Counted from the stretch's first letter, positions 26,151 through 35,400 are shown. The stretch is 37,797 bases of DNA from Mucilaginibacter sp. UBA4741 (GCA_002403905.1 DHIR01000129.1:1-37797); one strand, 5' to 3'. The notes: a model not told the origin generated them from the sequence alone. Program-made: numbers and translations.

Positions 26151-26192
26151 GTGCACAAATGGTGGCTACAGGTGTACAAATGGTGCCTAGAG
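26151..26192. repeat. Two tandem 21-bp repeats
   Basis: GTGCACAAATGGTGGCTACAG (21 bases, 26151-26171) is followed directly by a copy differing at 4 positions (26172-26192), and a third partial GTGCG. Function unknown. Confidence 0.6.
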
Positions 26193-26216
26193 GTGCGTTT
26201 TACTACAGAAAACAAC

Positions 26217-26246
26217 AAAGCCCCAAATCTTTCGACTTGAGGCCTT
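26217..26246 (-). terminator. Rho-independent terminator of the GH92 gene
   Basis: On the minus strand a 13-bp stem (26246-26234 with 26229-26217, three G-T pairs) closes on a GAAA tetraloop and runs into a T-rich tract. It is 45 bp after the mannosidase stop codon and shares its CCTCnAGTC-GAAA-GATT core with the efp terminator. Confidence 0.8.
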
Positions 26247-26291
26247 AATTTTGGTAGCCCAATAGGACTAAACCGGGTTATTTACTAATCA

Positions 26292-28553
26292 TTATTTTGT
26301 ATAAATATCCAGTGCTTTACCTTTACTCATATCATCGTAATTAACGAACCATCCTTTGAGAGGCTTTCCGCCGATCGTAATTTTGTTAATATTTTTGCCA
26401 CCTCCTTTTTTGGTAATGGTAAATTTCTTACCATCGCCAAGCTGCATTTCAATTTTGTCGAAAACAGGCACTGATACAATATATTCCGGGTCTGCAGGTG
26501 AATAAGGGTAAATACCCATTGCACTAAATACATACCATCCTGTCAGCGAACCATGATCATCCATTCCGGCCAGCGCGAGGCCTTCAGGGCCCATTCCGAA
26601 GTAATTTGACATCAGTTTGTTAAGAATGGCTTGTGACTTTTGTGGTTTGTTTACAAAATAATAAAGATAAGGATAGGTAAAGTCGGGCTGGTTACCCATA
26701 CAGAACTGCCCGAGGAAGCATGACAGATTATCCTTTGCATATCCGCCCCACGGAATCGAGAAAAGTGAATCTACTTTAAGCTCAAAGTCTGCAGGGCTCT
26801 TGTACAGTGCGACAAGTCCCTTGGTATCGTGCGGTACGAAGAACGATGCCTGCCAGGCGTTTGCCTCGCGGTACATGAATTCGTAGTAAGGATATGAAGT
26901 ATTGAACGGCGTGACCCATGTTCCGTCCGCGAGACGGCCTCTCATCAATTCGGTTTGGGGATCGAATACGTTCTTGTAGTTTTTGCTACGCTTTATCATA
27001 GTGTTGTACATATCCTTATCGTCCAAAGCTTTAGCCACGAGTGCTATTGAGTAATCCGAATAAGCGAATTCAAGCGTTTTGGTGGTTCCTGCGGTAGATA
27101 CAGTTTCGGTTACCGGATTGGAAATATTTACTTCAGGAACATAACCGAGGTTAAGATATTGATCGTTGTGAGGTCTTGCACTCCTTACGCCACTACCACC
27201 AGGGGTATTGGCGTTATTAAGCATAAGACGGTATGCTTTCTGGATGTCGTAATTCTTTATGCCGCGCAGATAGGAACCAGCAATGTAAGATGAAGCGAAA
27301 TCGCCATGGAATGAAGTAGGCAGCAATCCCCCCGAATGCTCTCCGGTGAGAATAAGGGATTTGATAATATTGTTGCTGACATCAGGCCGAAGCATATCGA
27401 CAACAACAAGTTGTGTACGGAAAACATCCCAGAACCCCGGGCTTTGATAGGTGTCAAATCCGGGGATCGTATCCTTTGATGTACGCGTACCCGGGGGAGC
27501 CTGAACTTCGCCGGGAGCTCGCCGTCTTCTTTCGTAAAAAGCTATTTTACCATCGGCATCGCTGGTAATGCTCGGGTACCAGAACTGTCTGTAAAGGCAT
27601 GAATAAAACATCACTTTTTGCTTTTTTGTTCCGCCCGTAACCTTTATTTTGCTGAGTTGTTTTTCCCAGCTCTCATCAGCATCTTTGTAAACCTGATCGA
27701 AGCTCTTGTTTGCTATTTCTGCATTGTAATTGAATTTTGCACCATCGAGGCTAACGCTTGAAATACCAATTTTAACCTCTAATGGTTTGTCAGATTTTTC
27801 GAAACTGATAACAGGAATATCAATGTTTCCGCTAAGTTTTCGCTGACCTCCTGCACCCTGGCCACTACGTGGGATGTCGGGCTGGTTTGGATTACGTTTG
27901 TTGATGTCAATGCTTTTAATGTTATGGTTCATTACAGCATAGAAATAAAGGTTACCCTGTCTTCCCGTAACGATATTATCACCGGCCTTGTTGATTTCCC
28001 AGGTACTGCTACCGCCGCCTGCGTGTACAAGGTCGAATGCGACTTTTTTATCTTGACCGCCCAGGTAGGTATATTTATAGTAAGCGCATCTTTTAGTGGC
28101 GGTAAGTTCTGCCTTGATATTATAGCGGTCCAACAGAACCCGGTAGTATCCGGGATGTGCCGCTTCTTTTGAGTGGCTGTAGGTCGAAGCAAAATCATCG
28201 GCCGTGAAATTTTTACCTTCGAGAGGCATAATGGGGATGTTAAGCTCTCCCCAATCGGTTCCGCTCGTTTGGGCGAAAGCTTTGATTGTTTTCACTTCGT
28301 ACTCGTAACCACTACCACTGCCATAGGTAGTGACCGGGACTGCTTGTACCATGCCGAATGGGACGGTAGCTGCCGGCCCTACAAGGCCATTCCAGGTACG
28401 CCAGGGCGCAACATAGCCGAGCTCGGCAGGGTCAGTCAAAACCGTTGTTCCGATCAACGGGTTTACATAACTTGTAAGGTGAATTTTGGCCTGTCCATAG
28501 GTTAAGGCTGGCAAGATGATTCCAGCCAAAATAAGACTCCTTATTTTTTTCAT
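26292..28553 (-). CDS. GH92 family alpha-mannosidase, secreted
   Basis: Predicted Ca2+-dependent exo-alpha-mannosidase acting on N-glycan or yeast/plant mannan linkages, exported (signal peptide about 1-20). At 753 aa it is full length for GH92. The N-terminal beta domain (about 25-300) starts with YVNPLIGT. The (alpha/alpha)6 catalytic part (about 310-700) has GFWDVFRTQ, the probable acid Glu563 in YREANAWQ, the GNQPDFTYPYLY block at 620-631, and Asp665/Asp666 in GMDDHGSLTGWYVFSAMGIYP, the expected base region. The usual consensus there is GNDDxGxxSAWYVFSALGFYP, so Met and Gly replace commonly conserved residues. An Arg-rich loop (ERRRRAPGE, about 341-349) is an insertion. It is a single gene with its own terminator. 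With the sialidase and GH35 enzymes it would suit stepwise trimming of complex N-glycans. Confidence 0.93.
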   Translation of the reverse strand: MKKIRSLILAGIILPALTYGQAKIHLTSYVNPLIGTTVLTDPAELGYVAPWRTWNGLVGPAATVPFGMVQAVPVTTYGSGSGYEYEVKTIKAFAQTSGTDWGELNIPIMPLEGKNFTADDFASTYSHSKEAAHPGYYRVLLDRYNIKAELTATKRCAYYKYTYLGGQDKKVAFDLVHAGGGSSTWEINKAGDNIVTGRQGNLYFYAVMNHNIKSIDINKRNPNQPDIPRSGQGAGGQRKLSGNIDIPVISFEKSDKPLEVKIGISSVSLDGAKFNYNAEIANKSFDQVYKDADESWEKQLSKIKVTGGTKKQKVMFYSCLYRQFWYPSITSDADGKIAFYERRRRAPGEVQAPPGTRTSKDTIPGFDTYQSPGFWDVFRTQLVVVDMLRPDVSNNIIKSLILTGEHSGGLLPTSFHGDFASSYIAGSYLRGIKNYDIQKAYRLMLNNANTPGGSGVRSARPHNDQYLNLGYVPEVNISNPVTETVSTAGTTKTLEFAYSDYSIALVAKALDDKDMYNTMIKRSKNYKNVFDPQTELMRGRLADGTWVTPFNTSYPYYEFMYREANAWQASFFVPHDTKGLVALYKSPADFELKVDSLFSIPWGGYAKDNLSCFLGQFCMGNQPDFTYPYLYYFVNKPQKSQAILNKLMSNYFGMGPEGLALAGMDDHGSLTGWYVFSAMGIYPYSPADPEYIVSVPVFDKIEMQLGDGKKFTITKKGGGKNINKITIGGKPLKGWFVNYDDMSKGKALDIYTK

Positions 28554-28905
28554 AATTATTTTATTGAAATAAAATGTATATGGGTTTATAAATTTTGGTA
28601 ACTTTTTGAAATATAAAACTAATAAAAAGAAAAGATGAGTAACAAAATAGTAACAAGAATACTACGCGAAAATATCCTAAACAAAAATCGTTGAGGAAGC
28701 CGGCGCAGTGTCGAACTTGAATGATTTGCAAGCGATTATTAGTGCTAAGAATATGGTTGCTTAACGCTGCCTGTTGCTGGTCTTGCCAAATTTAATGGTT
28801 ACACCCTTACAATACGAGCAATTTCATAGTAACAACTGTTTTGATAAACGGCATAAAGGTTCAGGCATTTAGGTTGCCGCTAGGGGGAATATAAAAGCAG
28901 GACAC
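28554..28905. other. Spacer upstream of the GH92 gene
   Basis: No intact gene. On the plus strand 28681-28764 there is a 27-codon open piece (TKIVEEAGAVSNLNDLQAII region, stop at 28762) that reads like the tail of some protein, but it is too short to assign. Confidence 0.4.
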
Positions 28906-29270
28906 TTATAAAAAATAAGTGGCGATAAAAACTACATCCCCAATAATGGGTGATTGTATACGACCATAAATAAATAGATTGTAAAACCGTTCAGGGCTAC
29001 CCATCTCAACAATTATTATAAGAGAAGCAAAAATAATGGCTGCAACGGCAATGATCTCGGCAATGCTGGTAAGCGGTGACGCCCGCCAACCTGAACACCG
29101 CGGTTATTAAAGAACCTACCAGGCTTATGGCCACAAAAAATACAAAGTTTGATATGTAGATACTCCCGCGATACGTAATCGCGCATGGAAGTAACAATTA
29201 AACCATAGCGCAGCTGACGATAATAAGCATATAGGCCCACTAAACAAACGGTTGTTAAATACCGACCCAT
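28906..29270 (-). pseudogene. NrfD/PsrC-type membrane subunit, truncated and frameshifted
   Basis: Three minus-strand frames joined in order give one protein: MGRYLTTVCLVGLYAYYRQL to SMRDYVS, then IYISNFVFFVAISLVG to FRLAGVT, then LTSIAEIIAVAAIIFASLII, EMGSPERFYNLFIYGRIQSP and IIGDVVFIATYFL before a TAA at 28906. RYGLIVTSMRDYVS, YISNFVFF, AEIIAVAA and SPERFYNLFIYGR-QSPI are hallmarks of NrfD-family quinol-interacting membrane anchors of molybdopterin/Fe-S or alternative complex III enzymes. Frameshifts fall near 29172 and near 29075. Only the first few membrane helices remain; the rest of the gene is gone. The frame stays open upstream to the edge of the MITE at 29358. The two cytochromes and the porin upstream may be the rest of the original operon. 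Confidence 0.82.
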
Positions 29271-29358
29271 ATTTTCCCTTCTTTGCCAAATTTCTGAGGC
29301 AACAGATCGCTTATTATTTCCCCATTTGCTACAGAAATAGAATAAAAATTTAATATTT

Positions 29359-29573
29359 AACGTGAGTTCGGGATAAGGGATAAATATGCAAATTTAAAAA
29401 GGTAACTCCGTAGGAGTTTATTATGCTTTCTTTTTTTGCTATAAACACGTGGCTCCAATGGAGCCGCAAGGCAGAAAAGTTCCGTAGGAACTACCTGTTT
29501 ATAGAAAAACAAATATCCAAACCAAGCCCTGTAGGGGCTTCCTTTCGCTAATTCCTTATCCCGAACTCACGTT
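29359..29573. mobile_element. MITE-like element, 215 bp, 20-bp perfect terminal repeats, ATTT duplication
   Basis: AACGTGAGTTCGGGATAAGG at 29359-29378 is exactly inverted at 29554-29573. Both ends are flanked by ATTT (29355-29358 and 29574-29577), a 4-bp target-site duplication. No coding frame lies inside. The interior holds four small palindromes built on CC-(GTA or AAT)-GG: AACTCC-GTA-GGAGTT (29404-29418), GGCTCC-AAT-GGAGCC (29451-29465), AGTTCC-GTA-GGAACT (29478-29492) and AAGCCC-TGTAG-GGGCTT (29524-29540). CTATAAACA (29439-29447) and TGTTTATAG (29496-29504) enclose the middle two. It would be moved in trans by a transposase outside the window; the family is not identified. Confidence 0.85.
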
Positions 29574-29584
29574 ATTTACGGTAT

Positions 29585-29860
29585 TTATTGTTTTAAAAAA
29601 TCAACGATCTTTTCACGTTCTTTATCAGTCAATTGCGCGCGCGTTTGCATGTGCATACCAACAATTTCCCATTGGTCGGGCGAAAATGTAGCTGGAGAAG
29701 GCATATTATGACACCTTTGGCAATTTTCGGCCCATAACTGGACTCCGCTTTTAGCGGCCACTTTTTTACTTACAAAGCAACCATTGATGGATAAAAATAA
29801 CAGGATACCTATTAAGGATACCAATATACCTATGATGTTTTTTTTATTTAAAGTTTTCAT
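29585..29860 (-). CDS. Small mono-heme c-type cytochrome, lipoprotein
   Basis: 91 aa from the ATG at 29860 (a GTG two codons earlier is less likely). The signal ends SING-Cys28, a lipobox, so the protein is probably anchored in a membrane facing the periplasm. The heme-binding site is CQRCH at 47-51. GMHM (68-71) offers Met69 or Met71 as the sixth ligand. The sequence WAENCQRCHNMPSPATFSP and a C-terminal helix REKIVDFLKQ fit small cytochromes of Bacteroidota electron-transfer clusters. It follows the porin gene by about 10 bp. Its mRNA originally led into the NrfD-type gene, now broken and separated by the MITE. Confidence 0.87.
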   Translation of the reverse strand: MKTLNKKNIIGILVSLIGILLFLSINGCFVSKKVAAKSGVQLWAENCQRCHNMPSPATFSPDQWEIVGMHMQTRAQLTDKEREKIVDFLKQ

Positions 29861-29870
29861 ATCCACGTTT

Positions 29871-31094
29871 TTATAATTGAATGGAAAATTGAATGTACCA
29901 TGAATTGGAATTCGAAATCCCTGTGTAGGGCACTATAGCCTGATTTACAGTGCTGTTGGTGTTAATTATTTCGCGTGAAACCTTTAATACAGTTCTCCAA
30001 TTTATCCAATAGGCAATTCCTACGGTTGATTGGGTTTCATTTTGCCCCCATGCTGACATAGCAGGCGTTATAGAACTTGCATAACGGTAAGCTATCTCAA
30101 AATTCTTTAATTTGTTGTTCAAAAAAGCAGGCCTGACAGATATCTGGGCGAAGGCCGATGTGGAGTGATTATTATAGCTATATAATTGGGTAGAATCATT
30201 TGGGTTTATATAATTCGCACGATTAACATTCATAATGTTATACTGTGCCTTAATATTTACTGAAAACGGTTTGATTGGTTGTATGAAATTCATGTCGAAT
30301 GCGTACATATTCGCCCTGGTATTAGGGTAAGCAGAACCTTCATCCTCAACTTTGCCTGTTAAAGCTGAAACCCCGAATTCGAGTGCTGAATTGGAAAGAG
30401 GGAGTATGCCTATCCGGCCTGAAAATGTTTTATTAATATTATTATCAGTAATGCCCGCTCCTTGTAATTCCCCATCAGGCAATAATTGCATTCCATTGAA
30501 AACGCCCACATCGTAACTCCATTTCATATCGCCCAACGGCAGGCCGCCCATAACTTCAAAACCATAATCAGCAGATACCGGGATATCTAACCCAATGGGA
30601 TCGGTGGCTAATTTGTCTATCCATCCTGCAGCCAGGCGTTTATTATATATTCCAAAAGGAATTACCATGTAACCGCCCCTGATGATAAGGCCCGGTGTGA
30701 CAAAATATGACACATCGGCCCAGTTTACACTAAGCCCATCGTTATTAAATGAAGGTTCAAACTCCATTAAAAATTTGTCTCCATGTTTCCAGAGCATCAT
30801 CGGGCTAAATTCATAGGTGTCGGCATTGCCAAAAGTGCTGCTCCGTTTTATTGTGCTGATGCCACCTATTGTAGTAGTGGTCTTATTAGTAACAAAACCA
30901 AGGGTAGCTAGACCTGTAACCATAAAATGGTCCTCGCCACGTTTTTGAAGAAATGCTTGTTGTTCAAGAGCGGTAATCCTGTCATTTAGCGAATCCTGCG
31001 CGGTTGGGGCTCGTTGCGCAAACCCTGTTTCAACCATAAAGCTTAAAAGCAATGTGGTAAGACCGATTGTTAAATTATTAAAAATTAATTTCAT
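29871..31094 (-). CDS. Outer-membrane beta-barrel porin-like protein
   Basis: 407 aa. Signal peptide about 1-26 (ends TGFAQ). A short coiled-coil-like segment (DSLNDRITALEQQAFLQKR, about 35-53) precedes a barrel with alternating aromatic/hydrophobic strands such as YEFSPMMLWKHGDKFLMEFEPSFN, SWYIQFSIQL at the C-terminus and many Y/F-ended strands. GLIIRGGYMVIPFGIYNKRLA resembles phosphate-selective (OprO/OprP-like) porins. Its place between two c-type cytochrome genes suggests a porin for a respiratory substrate or an outer-membrane conduit; no multiheme protein is present to support the latter. Function is not certain. Confidence 0.75.
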   Translation of the reverse strand: MKLIFNNLTIGLTTLLLSFMVETGFAQRAPTAQDSLNDRITALEQQAFLQKRGEDHFMVTGLATLGFVTNKTTTTIGGISTIKRSSTFGNADTYEFSPMMLWKHGDKFLMEFEPSFNNDGLSVNWADVSYFVTPGLIIRGGYMVIPFGIYNKRLAAGWIDKLATDPIGLDIPVSADYGFEVMGGLPLGDMKWSYDVGVFNGMQLLPDGELQGAGITDNNINKTFSGRIGILPLSNSALEFGVSALTGKVEDEGSAYPNTRANMYAFDMNFIQPIKPFSVNIKAQYNIMNVNRANYINPNDSTQLYSYNNHSTSAFAQISVRPAFLNNKLKNFEIAYRYASSITPAMSAWGQNETQSTVGIAYWINWRTVLKVSREIINTNSTVNQAIVPYTGISNSNSWYIQFSIQL

Positions 31095-31146
31095 ATTGTC
31101 CTGGTTTTAAAATTCAATTGGAATTTAATTTATACCTCCTTAATAA

Positions 31147-31569
31147 CTATTTTTTCTTACTAAGGCTGCGTATGTAATCAATAAGTTCCCATCTTTGGGT
31201 CTCTGTTAATATTTTTTTATACTGTGGCATTGGTGTCCTGCCTTCTGACATTTTCCAGAACAGCGCCCCATCAGTTTCATTGTGCAAAGCAGCGGAAGTA
31301 TGGTCGGCAGGTTTTGGCGTTAATGAAGCCGCGGCCGGGCCATCACCCTTGCCTTTTTCGCCATGGCAGGGGGCGCAATTAGTTATATACAGCGTTTTGG
31401 CTTCCTTTAGTATTATCGGAGTAGAAACAACTGGATTTTTTACGGCCCGCGCAATAGCAGGGGCAACCCATACTTTAGTTTGCGCTTTTGCTGCAGCGGC
31501 AATAAATACTGCTGTTAAAACTATAAGTGCTGATAGTAATTTAGTTTTTTGAAATTTTAGTTTCCTCAT
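31147..31569 (-). CDS. Class I c-type cytochrome, periplasmic
   Basis: 140 aa with a signal peptide of about 30 residues (AAAAKAQ). One heme site CAPCH at 65-69, followed by GEKGKGDGPAA, a common cytochrome c loop, and Met114 in GRTPMPQYKK as the likely axial ligand; the C-terminal helix is RWELIDYIRSL. Such proteins carry electrons to terminal oxidases or receive them from quinol-oxidising complexes. It is the first gene of the porin/cytochrome operon (52 bp to the porin), and a 15-bp palindrome lies 34 bp upstream of its start. Confidence 0.9.
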   Translation of the reverse strand: MRKLKFQKTKLLSALIVLTAVFIAAAAKAQTKVWVAPAIARAVKNPVVSTPIILKEAKTLYITNCAPCHGEKGKGDGPAAASLTPKPADHTSAALHNETDGALFWKMSEGRTPMPQYKKILTETQRWELIDYIRSLSKKK

Positions 31570-31602
31570 CTTTTAATTTTTAATGGATATATGAACTACA
31601 GT

Positions 31603-31617
31603 ATCGTCATTGACGAT
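31603..31617. promoter_or_regulatory. 15-bp palindrome upstream of the cytochrome operon
   Basis: ATCGTCA-T-TGACGAT is perfectly symmetric and lies 34 bp before the cytochrome start at 31569. It could be a regulator site, for instance for a Crp/Fnr-family protein, but it does not match the classic E. coli consensus of either. Confidence 0.4.
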
Positions 31618-32422
31618 TTTATACAAAGGTTGATTAAATTTTATTTGATTGCCGTGTGCATAGTCATTTATAAAAATGATATAAGTCACAATTTCAATCG
31701 AAGTACATGGTATAACATATATTTTCAACTAGGCTAAATGCTTAACAGCCATTGCTCTTTTATACTTGTTTTGATTATATTTGAGGTATTGCTTGCTGTA
31801 TGCTAACCTTTATTCCCAATCATCCTATTTCTTAAATGAAAGTGCCGAGGTACAGTGAAAGCAATTGGTATGAGGAATTGTTTCAGACCTGATCAGATAT
31901 ATATTTTAAAAGATGATTCGTCCATGGATAAATCTTGCGCCGGAATCGGGTTGTTTGGTTCATTAGAATCTCCACACTACGGAATTATTACCTTTTTAAA
32001 GAATTTCGCTATTTAAATATATAGCCGGTAATAACATTCGGGGTAGTCATAATTACACTGCCCTAAAATAAAAAATCTTTGTAATTTACTGATATTCAGC
32101 TAACTACAAGGATTATCGGGTAGGTGGAACGGGTCAAATCTCGAACCTTTTGGATGATTTACGATCCATGATAAATACTAAGGTTACATCGGGATATGAT
32201 TTGAATGATACTGATTCAGGAACCAAAAGACAGCAATAGGATTTACGCCAAATCAATTTATTCCATTAATTTTTTTTTAAAATTTATGCCTTTCTTGAAA
32301 CTACTTATTCTTATTTTTCGTATAAAAACAAAAAGATCTGAATATTTGTTAGGGAATTAAAGAGTGAAAACAATGACTCGGTCGATAGATCTTTTCTATG
32401 AACTAAAAAAGAGGGTCATTCT
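31618..32422. other. Long AT-rich spacer between divergent transcription units
   Basis: About 800 bp without a recognisable gene, RNA or terminator. It contains the second copy of the dispersed motif (32135-32160) and the leader of the giant repeat gene, with an AAAGAGGGTC stretch shortly before the ATG that could act as a ribosome site. Confidence 0.5.
32135..32160 (+). other. Dispersed motif copy 2
   Basis: CAAATCTCGAACCTTTTGGA and the following six bases match 23123-23148 at 22 of 26 positions. It is 263 bp before the start codon of the repeat protein. Confidence 0.4.
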
Positions 32423-35400
32423 ATGAAAAGAAAATTACTCATTTTCTTTTTATTGGTGTTTATCTTTTTCACTAAAGGTTTCGGCCAAACTATAATTAAT
32501 GTTAACCTATCTGGTGCGGCAGACACGTCAGTAACTATCAGTTCAAGCAGAAGTGGTAGTTATTGCGGCGACAACAGTTGCGTTGTTTTTGTAGTAACGC
32601 TTAATCCGGGCTCTGATTTGTTAAACATAACTGGAAGTCAGATATCGGCTTCCGACAATTACACCGTCAACTGCGGCCCTCAAACCCCTGTAGGTACGCC
32701 TACTTGTGTAAGTGGTTCAACCACTTCCTATATCGCTTTTTGTAAGCCAGGTAATAACCCTATAACTTATACTATAACGGCGTCAACGGCTGTGCATGCT
32801 TCCGGTGATATTACCTTGAGGCAGGGTTGTACAGGCACCTTGAGTGTTACCGGACTAAATGCTACAACCATTACGTGGACGTCTGTTTATCCCGGGGCTG
32901 CCGGGGCATATAACTCTTATTTAAGCTGCCAATCGGGCTGTGCAAGTACCAGCGTGACGCCAAGCGCAGGCGCGCCTGCATATATTGACTATAAAGTAAG
33001 TGGGATCGTGACCAATTGTGCTAATACCAAGGCTGATACGGTAAGGGTGTACACTGTTCCTGCTATGACCATTGCACTAACTCCGGCAACCCCGGTTATT
33101 TGTTCTGGTGGCTCGGGGAATGTTATCTTAACGGCAACTCCTTCCGGTGGCAATCCGCCGTATACGTATGCATGGAGTACGGGCGAGACCACGCAGTCCA
33201 TATTGGTAAGCAGCGTAGCTACATATTCTGTTTCCGTTGCAGATAACACAACCGGTTGTGCGGCGGTCCCGCAAAGCGTGACTGTTACTGCTGCACCAAC
33301 ACCTGTTGCACCAACCGCGGCAGGTACTGTTATTTGCTCAGGCAGTTCGGCTACTATAACGGCTACAGCACCCGGTGGAACATATCAGTGGTATAGCAGT
33401 GCTTCAGGAGGCACCTTGCTGGTTACTAATGCAAGCTATACTACACCGACACTCACTTCAACCACTACTTATTATGTGCAAACCACTGTAGGTAGTTGTA
33501 TTAGCCCACGCACGGCAGTAACGGTTACGGTTAATCCGATACCTGCAGCGCCTACAGCCGCATCAACTTCGACATGCAGCGGCAGTAGCGCAACTTTAAC
33601 CGCTATAGCTCCGGGCGGAACTTATGATTGGTACAATGCCGCTTCAGGAGGAACATTATTAAGCACCGGTTCCACTTATACTACGCCCGCACTAACTGTA
33701 AACACAACGTATTATGTACAAACCACTGTAAATGGCTGTATAAGCCCGCGAACGGCAGTTACAGTAAGTATAATTCCAACTCCTGTTGCGCCAACTGCCG
33801 CCGGAACCAGCACCTGTAGCGGCACAGCCGCAACATTAACAGCAACTGCGCCGGGCGGTAATTATGATTGGTACGATTCCGCTTCGGGCGGTATATTGTT
33901 ATTGAGCGGCACAACGTACACTACGCCTGTTTTAACCTCGACAACTACCTATTATGTGCAAACTACAGTAAACGGGTGTGTAAGCGCGCGTACGCCAGTG
34001 ATTGTTACAGTAAATGCTATTCCTGCAGCGCCTACAGCAGCGGGCGCAATTATATGTAATGGCACTACCGCGACATTGTCTGCTACTGCGCCCGGCGGCA
34101 CTTATCAATGGTATGATGCCGCATCGGGCGGAACTTTATTGGCCACAGGAACAACATATACTTCGCCGACATTAACTACAAATACTACCTACTACGTCCA
34201 AACTACCGTAAACGGCTGCGTGAGTGCCAGGACTTCGGTAAATGTAACAGTTAACCCGGTAACCGCCGCTCCTACTGCTGCGGGTACAACAATTTGCAGC
34301 GGTAGCGTCGCCTCATTAACCGCAACGGCGCCGGGCGGTACTTATGATTGGTTTTCGGCTCCTTCGGGCGGATCTTCGTTGTTTACGGGGGCCGCGTATA
34401 CAACACCTGCATTAACAACATCCACAACATATTATGTACAAGCTACTGTGAACGGATGTACGGGTTCGCGTACAGCCGTGACGGTGACAGTAAACCCCAT
34501 TCCGTCTGTTCCTACAGCTTCGGGCACTGCAATCTGCAATGGCAATATGGCAACCTTAACGGCCATCGCGCCGGGTGGTACCTATGATTGGTATGACAGT
34601 GCCTCGGGCGGTAACCTATTAAGTACCGGTACCAGTTTTACAACCCCGGCCTTAACTGCTACAACAACCTATTATGTACAAACTACCGTAAACGGATGCG
34701 TTAGCGCACGAACATCTGTAACGGTTACGGTTAACCCATTCCCCGCTGCACCGACGGCCTCGGGAAATACCGTTTGCCAGGGTTCAACTGTTACTTTATC
34801 CGCAACAGCCCCTGGCGGCAGTTATGAATGGTATGATGCCGCTTCCGGAGGAAATTTATTGTTCAGCGGCCCTACTTTTACAACCCCTGCCTTAACTGCC
34901 ACCACCACCTACTATATTCAGACAACCGTAAACGGATGTACCAGCCCCCGCACAGCTGTCACCGTTACTGTTAATGCAATCCCGGCGGCGCCAACCATTT
35001 CGGGGCAAACTATTTGCAGCGGCACCACAGCTGTTTTGAGTCCGACTGCACCCGGCGGGACCTACCAGTGGTATAATGTAGCTTCCGGCGGCACCATACT
35101 CGCTACCGGTAACTTTACCACCCCAGCGCTAACTACCACTACAACCTATTATGTTGAAACTGTTGTAAGCGGATGTACCAGCAGTGCACGTACACCGGTT
35201 ACCGTTACGGTAAATCCGATACCCGCAGCGCCAACAGCATCGTCAGTTACCATTTGCGGCGGGAGTTCTACAACTTTAACAGCTACTTATCCTGGCGGCA
35301 CTTATCAATGGTATGACGCCTCATCAGGGGGCACTTTACTTTTTACCGGCGCTGCCTATACCACACCGGCATTAACAGTAACAACAACTTATTATGTACA

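Noticed and set aside
26009..26218. 69-codon minus-strand frame after the HNH gene
   Set aside because: It overlaps the tandem 21-bp repeats, and the Cys/His-rich run (SRHHLYTCSHHLCTLC) comes from those repeats rather than from a protein family.
28681..28764. Short plus-strand tail-like peptide (EEAGAVSNLNDLQAI region)
   Set aside because: Only 27 codons between stops, no start, no family I recognise; kept as a note in the spacer entry.
31705..31724. GGTATAACATAT near 31710 resembling the GntR operator core
   Set aside because: Only one half fits and the other half is shifted by a base; it is not near a sialic-acid gene.
32131..32151. GGGTCAAATCTCGAACC as a tRNA T-arm or att site
   Set aside because: The stem has a mismatch, the loop lacks the TTC start, and no acceptor, D or anticodon arm can be built around it.
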